Assembly (NCBI GenBank): GCA_031281025.1
Contig: JAITFY010000077.1
Coordinates: forward strand, 1 to 43,430
Origin: Treponema sp.
Lineage (GTDB): Bacteria; Spirochaetota; Spirochaetia; Treponematales; Breznakiellaceae
Reading direction: 5' to 3'
Length of the DNA: 43,430 bases
Made by a program: the position numbers and the translations under genes. The stretch's first letter is position 1. Each line of letters opens with the position of its first letter. Under the pieces are notes generated by a model, which was not told the DNA's origin, did no database searches, and worked only from the letters and a program-made list of their open reading frames with translations. Shown piece after piece: positions 30,237 through 39,355 of this stretch.

Positions 30237-31763
30237 TTAAGGATTATTTATTTTTAGTTCTTTTATTAATCTTGACAGATAAGTACGCTGTATGGCAAGT
30301 GCCTTGGCGGTTTCTGTTTGATTCCAATTGTTTTCTTCCAGTATTTTACGGATATAATTGGTCTTAAAAATATTTATGGCAATTTTTAAATCGTGAATAT
30401 CATCCACAGCGGCAGTATCAGTATCAGGCGATTTATTAGTTTTAAAGAAAAGGTCTTCTGTATTTATCAATTTATTCCTGCCAATTACACATGCACGTTC
30501 GATACAATTTTGCAATTCACGGATATTACCCGGCCAGGAATATGAAAGCAATGAATCAAGGGCATCCTGCGAAAATCCTTCAAAGTTCTTTTTTGTCTCC
30601 TTCATAAAATTCTTTAAAAAAAACTGAGCCAATTCTATAGTATCCTCCGGGCGCTGGCGAAGAGGGGGAATATAAACCGGGAATACATTCAAACGGTAAA
30701 AAAGGTCCTGGCGGAATTCGCCATTTTGCACCAGTTCTTCGATATCCTTGTTTGTGGCTGCAACAATGCGAACATTAACAGCGATGGTTTGATCAGAACC
30801 CAATTTTTCAAACTTTTTTTCCTGAATAACCCGCAGTATTTTTGCCTGTAAAGATAATGGTAAATCTCCAATTTCATCAAGGAAAATCGTGCCGCCGTCC
30901 GCCATTTCAAAACGTCCTTGACGGTGGGCAATTGCGCTTGTAAATGCTCCTTTAACATGACCAAAAAGCTCACTTTCCAAAAGGCCTTCTGGAAGAGCCG
31001 CGCAATTAACTCTTACAAACGGCGCATTTACACGGGAACTGCGCAGATGTATTTGTTCTGCAAACAGCTCCTTGCCTACCCCGCTCTCTCCCAAAAGCAA
31101 AACGGAAGAATCGGTTTTTGCTACTTTGTCAATTATTTCCAGTTTTTCCAGAGTACAAGGACTCTTTATTATCATTGCATGATAATGATTATTGGATATT
31201 TTATCCTGCAATTTTTTTATCTCGTTTAAAGATGCTTCCATATTTTTTGCATTAACAATAGCCAATGCAGCCTGATTTGCGAATATCTCCAGCCATTCAA
31301 CATCTTCTTGTGTAAAACCTTTAACAGCGCTCTGCTCGTCCTTTTTATTTAACAATTCAAGCACACCAATACATTCATCCTTTATACGCATGGGAACTGC
31401 CATGATTGTTTTACATGCAAAGTTTATCTCTTCTCCAATATTACTTAAATGACGCTTATCATTTGCAGCATCATTAACTATAAGGGATTTATTATTCTGC
31501 GCTACCCACCCTGCAATACCCTCTCCAAGTTTTACAGTATATTTTTTTACGTCTATGCCTTTTTCACCTAACGCTACTTCAAAGTAAAGTTCGTTTTTTT
31601 CTTTATCCATTAATAATAAACTGGAAGCTTCTGCATCAGAAAGCCGTGTAGCAGATTCCATAATTCGCGATAATAAACTGTTGATATCTTTATAATTAGA
31701 ATTTAAAAGATAGTTTATCTCAATAAGAGTATGAAACTTATTCGCATCTATCTTTGACAGCAT
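30237..31763 (-). CDS. Sigma-54-dependent transcriptional regulator (GAF - AAA+ - Fis HTH)
   Basis: GAF (EASSLLLMDKEKNELYFEVALGEKG), Walker A GESGVGKE, GAFTSA, GGTIFLDEIGDLP, C-terminal NWNQTETAKALAIQRTYLSRLIKEL. Confidence 0.93.
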   Translation of the reverse strand: MLSKIDANKFHTLIEINYLLNSNYKDINSLLSRIMESATRLSDAEASSLLLMDKEKNELYFEVALGEKGIDVKKYTVKLGEGIAGWVAQNNKSLIVNDAANDKRHLSNIGEEINFACKTIMAVPMRIKDECIGVLELLNKKDEQSAVKGFTQEDVEWLEIFANQAALAIVNAKNMEASLNEIKKLQDKISNNHYHAMIIKSPCTLEKLEIIDKVAKTDSSVLLLGESGVGKELFAEQIHLRSSRVNAPFVRVNCAALPEGLLESELFGHVKGAFTSAIAHRQGRFEMADGGTIFLDEIGDLPLSLQAKILRVIQEKKFEKLGSDQTIAVNVRIVAATNKDIEELVQNGEFRQDLFYRLNVFPVYIPPLRQRPEDTIELAQFFLKNFMKETKKNFEGFSQDALDSLLSYSWPGNIRELQNCIERACVIGRNKLINTEDLFFKTNKSPDTDTAAVDDIHDLKIAINIFKTNYIRKILEENNWNQTETAKALAIQRTYLSRLIKELKINNP

Positions 31764-31766
31764 TGC

Positions 31767-34166
31767 CTATTCTGAGTCAGAGACCTCGCTGGCGGGATCA
31801 TCCGTAACAACCGTTTTAAGAACAGCGCCCAGAGTATACGTTGAATCAGATGATTCCTCTTTTGCCATGTAACGGGAAATATCATCCCGCTGCACCTTTT
31901 TCTGAAAATCGCGGATAGAAAAAGCAACCTTTTGTTTATCCTGCTGAATTTCCAAAACAATCGCTTTTAATTTGTCTCCAACCTTATAATTTTTTAAAAC
32001 CTCATCGGGATTATCATCGCGATTTTCAACAAGATTTGTTTTATGGATAAGCCCTTCAATTCCGCCTGGAATACGCAAAAACAAGCCAAAATCGGTGATA
32101 GACGCTACTTCACCTTCCACAGGAGAACCGCCTCTGTAATTTTCACAGAATTCTTTCCAAGGGTCTTCGGAAAGCTGTTTAATTCCAAGTTTGATATTAC
32201 GGCTATTTGCATCTACAGAAATAACCATTACTTCAACTTCTTGCCCGGTAGTTAATCCAAAATTTTTGCTTTTCCTTGTCCAGGAAATATCATCTCCGTG
32301 AAGGAATCCGTCTATACCATCACCTAATTCAATAAAGGCGCCCACACTGGTTATTTTAACAATTTTTCGTATAATCCTTGTCCCCACAGGGTATTTTTCT
32401 TCGATGCTCTCCCAAGGGTTTTCCTGAACCTGTTTGATGCCTAAGGAAACTCTTCCTGCCTGCAGATCGTAACCTAAAATCATGCACTCAATAATATCAC
32501 CGGATTTTAAAAGATCTTGCGGTTTTTGTACTTTTTTTAACCAGGAAAATTCAGATATATGCGCAAGGCCTTCTATGCCTTCTTCCAATTCTATAAATGC
32601 GCCAAACTCGGTGAGCTTTGTAACTTTCCCTTTAACAATATCATTGACATGATACTTTTCTTCAAAATGAACCCATGGATCATTGGTATAATGCTTTATG
32701 GAAAGGTTGATTCTTTTTTCCTGTTTATCTATGCGAATAACTTTTAGCTGTATTTCCTGTCCCTTTTTAACAAAATCTTTTGGACGTGTAACATGGCCCC
32801 AGCTCATATCGTTGATATGAAGAAGTCCGTCAAACCCGCCAAGATCAACAAATGCGCCAAATGATGTAAAACTTTTTACAATACCTGTTATATCAGAACC
32901 GATGGGAGTGTTCTCAAAAAAATTATTCCGTTTACTTTCAACTTCTTCTTCCATGCACTTACGTCTGTTTACAACAATGTTGAGCTTACCGTCTGAATAC
33001 AAGCGTTCAATATAAACATTGATTTTTTTATTTATTAATTTTTCCGGCTTGTCAAGTTTTTGTACATCAGCCTGACTAATGGGAAGGAATGCACGAACAT
33101 CAGCGCCAAGTAAAACTTCAAAGCCGCCTTTAACCTGTTTTTCTACTTTGCCTTCAACTGCACGTTTATCAGTAAATGCCTGCCTTATATTTTTCCATAA
33201 AATTTTTGCATCCGCTTTGTTTTTGGAAACAATAACTTCTCCGTATTTGTTTTCTTTTGTGATAAGAATGACTGCTACTTTGTCACCGATAACTGGAACT
33301 TTGGAAAATTCAGAAATTGGAATTTTACCTTCTGATTTGTAACCTACATCAACAAAAACTTGATCGTTGGTAACTTGTACTACTTTGCCTTCAACCAGCT
33401 GGCCTTCTTCCAGCTGCTCCAGGGTTTTCAGGTACTCTTCCTGTAACTGGGTTTGAATGTTTTCTCCGTCTTTAGCAGGGCTTGTGTCCTGGCCCACTTC
33501 CTTCTCTTCTGCCATCTTTTTCGTTCCTTGATTTTTATTATCTATCTTACCTTTTAGAATGTCATAAACTTCAATAATGGTCAAGTCAGATGTGTCTAAA
33601 TATTGAACTCCATCGGCAATTTTTAAGCTGCCTTCTATTTTGTTTTTATCAATCTCATCGCGCTGTAAAATCGCGCTTTTTATCTCGTTTAGGCTTAATG
33701 ATGATACACCCTGATCGTAACGTCTTTTTGCACGCGAATCTGCCGATGCGTCAATGTAGAAACGGTGCTCAGCATCAGGGAAAACCACAGTGGTCATATC
33801 CCTGCCCTCCACTATAATATTCCTGCCCTTTGCCAACGATCTGATTAGGTCATTAACAATATGCCTGACAGGTACAATCGCAGAAAGCGGTGACGAGAGC
33901 CTGTCAATTTCGTCGGTATGAAGTAAAACAGAAACTTCCTCATTATCAAGAAAAACCTCATCCCCTTGGCAGGAAATCCTTACATTTTTGGCGAATTCAA
34001 TTACTTTTTGGCTGTCTTTTGTGTCGATTTCCGCTCGTAAACACCCCAGAGTTATTGCCCTATAGAGCCTTCCAGAGTTGATATAAGTAAAATCCAATTT
34101 TTCGGCTAATAATTTAGCGATAGTGCTTTTCCCGGAACCTGCGGGGCCGTCAACTGCAATTACCAT
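31767..34166 (-). CDS. cmk-rpsA: Fused cytidylate kinase / 30S ribosomal protein S1
   Basis: N-term VIAVDGPAGSGKSTIAKLLAEKL, EGRDMTTVVFPDAEHRFYIDAS; C-term multiple S1 domains (GAFVDLGGFDGLLHINDMSWGHV, GAFIELEEGIEGLAHISEFSW). Confidence 0.95.
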   Translation of the reverse strand: MVIAVDGPAGSGKSTIAKLLAEKLDFTYINSGRLYRAITLGCLRAEIDTKDSQKVIEFAKNVRISCQGDEVFLDNEEVSVLLHTDEIDRLSSPLSAIVPVRHIVNDLIRSLAKGRNIIVEGRDMTTVVFPDAEHRFYIDASADSRAKRRYDQGVSSLSLNEIKSAILQRDEIDKNKIEGSLKIADGVQYLDTSDLTIIEVYDILKGKIDNKNQGTKKMAEEKEVGQDTSPAKDGENIQTQLQEEYLKTLEQLEEGQLVEGKVVQVTNDQVFVDVGYKSEGKIPISEFSKVPVIGDKVAVILITKENKYGEVIVSKNKADAKILWKNIRQAFTDKRAVEGKVEKQVKGGFEVLLGADVRAFLPISQADVQKLDKPEKLINKKINVYIERLYSDGKLNIVVNRRKCMEEEVESKRNNFFENTPIGSDITGIVKSFTSFGAFVDLGGFDGLLHINDMSWGHVTRPKDFVKKGQEIQLKVIRIDKQEKRINLSIKHYTNDPWVHFEEKYHVNDIVKGKVTKLTEFGAFIELEEGIEGLAHISEFSWLKKVQKPQDLLKSGDIIECMILGYDLQAGRVSLGIKQVQENPWESIEEKYPVGTRIIRKIVKITSVGAFIELGDGIDGFLHGDDISWTRKSKNFGLTTGQEVEVMVISVDANSRNIKLGIKQLSEDPWKEFCENYRGGSPVEGEVASITDFGLFLRIPGGIEGLIHKTNLVENRDDNPDEVLKNYKVGDKLKAIVLEIQQDKQKVAFSIRDFQKKVQRDDISRYMAKEESSDSTYTLGAVLKTVVTDDPASEVSDSE

Positions 34167-34168
34167 GT

Positions 34169-34858
34169 TTATCTCCTAAAACCAGAAATCTCTTTTTCTG
34201 TTAACGGACGTGAGTCCCCTTCTGCCAGATTGCCTAATTCCACTGGGCCTATTCTAATCCTGCGAAGCAAAACTGGGTGCAAACGAAAGTGGGAAAAAAC
34301 CCGTCTTATTTCGCGGTTTTTGCCTTCAACAAGAATAATACGCAGAGTTTTACTTCCGGTTTTTTCTGCGAATTTGGCTTTGTAATGTACATCTTCGATC
34401 GTTATGCCGGAATTGAATGCTTCAATGGTTATATCAGGAATTGGCCCTTTTGATTCTACTATGTATTCCTTTTCAAGCCCTGAGCTGGGGTGGCCAAGAC
34501 AGCTTGCAAAGCTGCCGTCGTTCGTAAAAAATATCAAGCCACATGACATGAAATCGAGCCGGCCAACACTATAAAGACGCTCCTTTACAACAGGAAGCAA
34601 ACCAAGAGCAAGAGGCCTTCCTTGCGGATCGCTGGAAGTACAAATATATCCCGGGGGTTTATTTAAAGCAAAAATCAGTTTACGGCTTTCCAGACAAACA
34701 GGTTTACCATCAAAAAGTATAATATCACTTTGGGCCACTTTAGTTCCTTGCCTGGTTATTATTTCGCCATTTACAGAAACTCTCCCTTGTGTTATTATTT
34801 CTTCTGCCGTACGTCTTGAAGCAATTCCTGCAGATGCCAGAAAAACCTGTAATCTAAT
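34169..34858 (-). CDS. rluB: Ribosomal large subunit pseudouridine synthase (RsuA/RluB family) with N-terminal S4 domain; proposed ATT start at 34858 (track ORF starts GTG 34738)
   Basis: Catalytic ALNKPPGYICTSSDPQGRP, YSVGRLDFMSCGLIFFTNDG, EGKNREIRRVFSHF; upstream in-frame codons encode S4 domain LQVFLASAGIASRRTAEEIITQGRVSVNGEIITRQGTKV. Confidence 0.88.
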   Translation of the reverse strand: MRLQVFLASAGIASRRTAEEIITQGRVSVNGEIITRQGTKVAQSDIILFDGKPVCLESRKLIFALNKPPGYICTSSDPQGRPLALGLLPVVKERLYSVGRLDFMSCGLIFFTNDGSFASCLGHPSSGLEKEYIVESKGPIPDITIEAFNSGITIEDVHYKAKFAEKTGSKTLRIILVEGKNREIRRVFSHFRLHPVLLRRIRIGPVELGNLAEGDSRPLTEKEISGFRR

Positions 34859-35408
34859 ATTTTTCTCCTTCTAGTTCGAACTTTTCTAAATCGCTTTCGT
34901 TTAATTTAGGAAGGTCTGCAATCGAATTAAGATGGAATACTTTCAAGAATTCTTTTGTGGTGCCGTACATCACAGGGCGGCCGGGTGTGTCTTTTTTTCC
35001 TGCTTCGCGGACAAGCCCTCTTTCTAAAAGCAAGCGTATCATATTGTCTGCGGATACACCCCTAATTTTTTCGATCTCTACCCGTGTTACCGGCTGCTGA
35101 TAAGCAACGATTGCCAGTGTTTCCATTGCAGCACGCGACATTTTGGCTTCGCTCTTTTTACCGTAGCGTTCTTTTAAATTTTCCCAATACACACGTTTTG
35201 CATAGATCATTATTCCGCCGCCAATACGGGAAAGTTCAAGGCCGCAGTCTACAGATGAATAACGTTCTTCCAGATTTTCGATTGCTGCACTTACAGTTTC
35301 TTTGGAAATCCCGCCAATTCTTGCAATTGTACCTTCGTCGATTACATCTCCTTCCATAAGCAATATTGCTTCAACAAGAGCTGTTTCTTTTTCAATGTCT
35401 TTTATCAC
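34854..35408 (-). CDS. scpB: Segregation and condensation protein B
   Basis: EAILLMEGDVIDEGTIARI, LSRAAMETLAIVAYQQPVTRVEIEKIRGVSADNMIRLLLERGLVREAGKKDTPGRPVMYGTTKEFL. Confidence 0.93.
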   Translation of the reverse strand: MIKDIEKETALVEAILLMEGDVIDEGTIARIGGISKETVSAAIENLEERYSSVDCGLELSRIGGGIMIYAKRVYWENLKERYGKKSEAKMSRAAMETLAIVAYQQPVTRVEIEKIRGVSADNMIRLLLERGLVREAGKKDTPGRPVMYGTTKEFLKVFHLNSIADLPKLNESDLEKFELEGEKY

Positions 35409-36118
35409 ACATAACTCCGAATTAAAATATCACCAAAAAGGCGGTTCTGAAAAAAGACAATCATTCGCATTTTTGCCGCTTCCAAAACTGCCAGAAAAGC
35501 GCAGACTATATCCATCGCTCCCGGACGAATAATAAGATCGGTAAACCTGCACTCTCCTTTGTTTTCCAGGAATTCAGCAAGCAAAGTTGTTTTTTCCCTG
35601 ACTGTAACTTCTTCGTAAAGATCGATTATTTTTTCACTGGTCATATTTTCCGTTAAAGACGAAAATGTTTTTACAAGATCCCATATATCAACTTTTTCCC
35701 ATATATCGTCTTCTGTAAACGGCAAATTATGCTGAAGCCTTTTTCGTTCAACTACCCATTCATTTTCTTTTTCTTTTTCTTCCATCATTTCGGACAGTTT
35801 TTTATATTTTTGATATTCAATTAATTTTTCGACTAGTTCTGCCCTTGGATCTTCTGCATAATCATCTTCCATTTCGACAGGTAACAGTGTCCTGCTTTTG
35901 ATATACAGCAAAGTTGCAGCCATTGCATGAAAGGCTGTAATATCTTCCAAGTCCATTGTTTCGACATCCCGCAGATACCCGATATACTGTTCCGTTATTT
36001 GGCCAATGGGAATATCAAATATATTAACCTCATTTTTACGGATCATGTATAACAACAGATCAAGAGGGCCTTCAAATTCGCTTAATTTAAAGTTATGGGT
36101 ATCGGATTTTGGATTCAT
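35405..36118 (-). CDS. scpA: Segregation and condensation protein A
   Basis: FKLSEFEGPLDLLLYMIRKNEVNIFDIPIGQITEQYIGYL, AATLLYIKSRTLLP. Confidence 0.93.
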   Translation of the reverse strand: MNPKSDTHNFKLSEFEGPLDLLLYMIRKNEVNIFDIPIGQITEQYIGYLRDVETMDLEDITAFHAMAATLLYIKSRTLLPVEMEDDYAEDPRAELVEKLIEYQKYKKLSEMMEEKEKENEWVVERKRLQHNLPFTEDDIWEKVDIWDLVKTFSSLTENMTSEKIIDLYEEVTVREKTTLLAEFLENKGECRFTDLIIRPGAMDIVCAFLAVLEAAKMRMIVFFQNRLFGDILIRSYV

Positions 36119-36162
36119 TAAGATAAGTGTAACGGTTTTTAAGGGTTAAAACAAGGACTTCT

Positions 36163-37200
36163 TTACCTTCCCCTTGTTATATATTCTTCGAATCTTTGTC
36201 TTATTTCCTGGCGCTGCCGGAAAACATTTTCCCAGATTACTGGAATGCTGTTTTCGCGGATTTCGTTAATGGGAATTGAATTATACGGAATAAGGTGAAA
36301 ATCTTTTCTTACAGAGTGCATCCAGCCGTTAACAATGGCAGTTTGCCCTTCTGTACTTAAAAACCATTCGGTTATTTCTTCGGCTGCTTTTACGTTTTTA
36401 TTGGCGCTCCAATGATTGTTTATAATCATGATATTTGATGGAATTACAACAACACCATCTGTAGGATAAATAACTTCTAAACTGGAGTTTCTTTCCTGGC
36501 GTATTTTAAGAATTGATTCTTCGAGAATCATCGCTACTCTGCTTTCGCCGTTTTCCAGTTTTCTTAAAGTTTGGTCATTTCCGTAGTCGATCATCACTCT
36601 CTGCCTGCCAAGCGCTTCAAAATACGCATAACCGTATTTATCCCTGAGTGCAGTTGCCGTTGCCATTGTAGTTCCCGAAACAAGTGGATTACGCATCGAA
36701 ATAGCGCCTCTTGCTCCTGCATCATTTGCAAAATCTGCAAATGAATTTGGGACAGTATTTCTGGCATGCCTTGCGGGATTAAATGCCAATACCATGTTGG
36801 AAACCCTCACAGGATACCAATAACCCTGGATGTCATAATCAAACGCCAAAGCGGAAGCTTCTTTAGACTTAAACGGATGCAGCATATTTTTTTCTTTTAA
36901 TTCAAGCGAATACGCAGGATCTGCTATCATCACTATATCGCATTTTAATCTGCCAGAAGCGCTGTCAGCCTCTATCCATTGTTGAATAACGCCTGTTCCA
37001 CTGTAAACGAATTCTATTTGCCAGGCGGGAAACCGGTTATTCAAATCTCTTTTAACATTTTCGATAACATCCGTATACATGGAAGTATATATAACTATTC
37101 TTACTTGCTCTTGTCTTGCAGCACTAGTTTGGCAGCTTAAAACAAGAAGAGACAACAAACCAATAATCAGCAAATTTATTTTTTTCATACGTAACCTCAT
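36163..37200 (-). CDS. Extracellular solute-binding protein family 1 (iron/Fe3+-type ABC transporter substrate-binding lipoprotein)
   Basis: Lipobox LLVLSC; VRIVIYTSMYTDVIENVKRDLNNRFPAWQIEFVYSGTGVIQQWIEAD, ISMRNPLVSGTTMATATAL. Confidence 0.83.
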   Translation of the reverse strand: MRLRMKKINLLIIGLLSLLVLSCQTSAARQEQVRIVIYTSMYTDVIENVKRDLNNRFPAWQIEFVYSGTGVIQQWIEADSASGRLKCDIVMIADPAYSLELKEKNMLHPFKSKEASALAFDYDIQGYWYPVRVSNMVLAFNPARHARNTVPNSFADFANDAGARGAISMRNPLVSGTTMATATALRDKYGYAYFEALGRQRVMIDYGNDQTLRKLENGESRVAMILEESILKIRQERNSSLEVIYPTDGVVVIPSNIMIINNHWSANKNVKAAEEITEWFLSTEGQTAIVNGWMHSVRKDFHLIPYNSIPINEIRENSIPVIWENVFRQRQEIRQRFEEYITRGR

Positions 37201-37206
37201 TTATCT

Positions 37207-38226
37207 TTAATCAAATTGAATAACCATCATTTCGACACGGCGGTTTCTGTTTCTGACATCCCATTCACTGGTGGCAGTTCTTGTGCCACCGAATGCAATT
37301 ATAATTATTTGTTCATCGCTTACACCTCTTGCCTTAAGCTGCTGCGCTACGACATTTGCACGTAATATACTCAGTGCCATAAGGTCTTCTGCTTCGCTGC
37401 GGTATGCAGTATATGGATTGGCATGGCCTTCTATCCGTACCCGCAAATTGGGATTTTCGTTAAGCATTCTTGCTGTTGCATTAAGAGACAGTTCGTTTAC
37501 CTGTTGCGCGTCACGATCTATGCCAATATTATAGCTTCCAACATCAGCTCCAAATATAACAAATTCAATTGCAGGAATTATAATTTGCCTGACAGCATCA
37601 TTGATATCCGGTGCCCTGTCAACTTCAACATCGATAAATTCAGTCCTGGTTTCTGTAATGATTTTCTGCGGTAGCGGGAACTTATACCCCGCTGTAACGG
37701 AGAATCCCCAAATATGCGGAAACCCGCCGCGAACTGATGGTTCTATCTGCCATCTTTGCGTTAACGGTATGTCTACTCCAAGCATAACATCGGCCATCAG
37801 AGAGCCGCGTGTTCTTTTTGCGTCATCAAAAACTTTGGCATCCTGTCCCCTGTACGCTGCAACCAAACCAAGCCCGCTTTGAAAAAATACATTGGTTTTC
37901 ATTACCGGATTTTCACCTAATCGCAGGAAATTCCAGCGCAGGTAAACTTGGCTTTCGAAAGTGAGTATATTATCACCATCTTCTTCGATACTGTATGTAA
38001 TGCCGGTCCTGCTTCCAACCATTAATGGCGGCGAAAGCCAAAGTCTTGGATCAATCACAATCTGAAGAGGGGTACCATCGACAAGAAAATTGGTCATTCC
38101 AATCCCTGCGTTTAATGACCAAAAATCTCCAGCAGGAAAGTCATGTTCCGTTTGGGCAGATAATCCTATTGTAAGTACAAAAAGTATCAATACTAAAAAA
38201 AATCGCTTCTTTAAAGAAGAATTCAT
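37207..38226 (-). CDS. OmpA family outer membrane protein
   Basis: Signal peptide; C-terminal NENPNLRVRIEGHANPYTA...LSILRANVVAQQLKARGVSDEQIIIIAFGGTRTA...RNRRVEMMV. Confidence 0.88.
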   Translation of the reverse strand: MNSSLKKRFFLVLILFVLTIGLSAQTEHDFPAGDFWSLNAGIGMTNFLVDGTPLQIVIDPRLWLSPPLMVGSRTGITYSIEEDGDNILTFESQVYLRWNFLRLGENPVMKTNVFFQSGLGLVAAYRGQDAKVFDDAKRTRGSLMADVMLGVDIPLTQRWQIEPSVRGGFPHIWGFSVTAGYKFPLPQKIITETRTEFIDVEVDRAPDINDAVRQIIIPAIEFVIFGADVGSYNIGIDRDAQQVNELSLNATARMLNENPNLRVRIEGHANPYTAYRSEAEDLMALSILRANVVAQQLKARGVSDEQIIIIAFGGTRTATSEWDVRNRNRRVEMMVIQFD

Positions 38227-38352
38227 TATAACCTCTTATTCTTTAAATTTCTAACATAAATTATAATAAGATAAATTATTATGATCAAGTTGGTTAGTAT
38301 TGACAGTATAAAAAATTTGCGTTAACCTGATAGCCAGCGAGGTTAACTGAGT

Positions 38353-39354
38353 GTGAAGATGTCAAGTAAAGCGCAGTTGTTGTTTCGTTTGCGGGAAAAT
38401 CAAGGAGTTCCAGTGAGCGGCAATGTGCTGGCGCATGAAATGGGGATTTCCAGGGTTGCTGTTTGGAAAGCGGTTCAAGCTCTACTCGAGGCAGGTTATG
38501 CAATAGAAACAAAAGATACCGGCTATCTTTTTTCTCCAAATAATGAAAAGGATTTTTTATATCCCTGGGAATTTGGAGAAAATGAGGGGAACTTTCATCA
38601 CTACTTGTCCACAACCAATACGATGGACAGGGCAAGGGAATTAGCGCTTAGAGGCGCTGACAGCGGGACTGTAATTACAGCAGACAGGCAAACTGCCGGA
38701 AAATGCAGAAACGGCAGAACCTGGATTTCCCGTTCTGGCGGGCTTTACTTTTCGATACTGGAACGCCCAAGGCTTACTATTGCCGATTACCCCCTGTTTT
38801 CACTTGTTTTACAAATTGCCGTTGTTAAAACCATTTCGTCTGTGTGCGGAAAAACTGCATACCTTCGCTGGCCAAACGATATTTACATAAACAACCGGAA
38901 AATTGCAGCCATTACCACAGAGGTTTCCGGTGAAGGAGACTTGCTCACATGGCTCATTGGCGGAATTGGAATCAATGTAAATAACAAAGGACCAACCATA
39001 AAGGCAATAAGCTGTGCAGAAATTATTAAACGCCAAACTTCACGTAAAGAAATTTTATGTAAAATCCTGGAAGAATTTGAAACAACAAAAAAAATAATCT
39101 ACTCTACCGCTATTTATTCACAAGGCAGTAGCGCTCTTGCAGCGGAATGGAATTCTCTTACAGATAGCATTGGCGCAAAAGCTGCTGTTTTTGAACCAAA
39201 AAATAAAGAGAATGACTCTAACAAAGAACCGGTGGAAATTCTTAAAAGAGGCATATTCAAAGGCATCGATCCGCTTGGACGCTGTATACTTGAAACCAAA
39301 GATGAAACTCTGGTTTTTAATCAAGGTTCGGTTTCTTTGCAACTGGCAATTTGA
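38353..39354 (+). CDS. birA: Biotin-[acetyl-CoA-carboxylase] ligase / BirA bifunctional protein
   Basis: N-terminal HTH (LAHEMGISRVAVWKAVQALLEAGYAIETKDTGYLF); TADRQTAGKCRNGRTWISRSGGLYFSI, LRWPNDIYINNRKIAAI, GIGINVNN. Confidence 0.92.
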   Translation: MKMSSKAQLLFRLRENQGVPVSGNVLAHEMGISRVAVWKAVQALLEAGYAIETKDTGYLFSPNNEKDFLYPWEFGENEGNFHHYLSTTNTMDRARELALRGADSGTVITADRQTAGKCRNGRTWISRSGGLYFSILERPRLTIADYPLFSLVLQIAVVKTISSVCGKTAYLRWPNDIYINNRKIAAITTEVSGEGDLLTWLIGGIGINVNNKGPTIKAISCAEIIKRQTSRKEILCKILEEFETTKKIIYSTAIYSQGSSALAAEWNSLTDSIGAKAAVFEPKNKENDSNKEPVEILKRGIFKGIDPLGRCILETKDETLVFNQGSVSLQLAI

Positions 39355-39355
39355 T

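Noticed and set aside
30237-31763. Sigma-54 regulator as NifA
   Set aside because: GAF-AAA-Fis architecture fits, but no nif genes or specific motifs nearby; only the family can be supported
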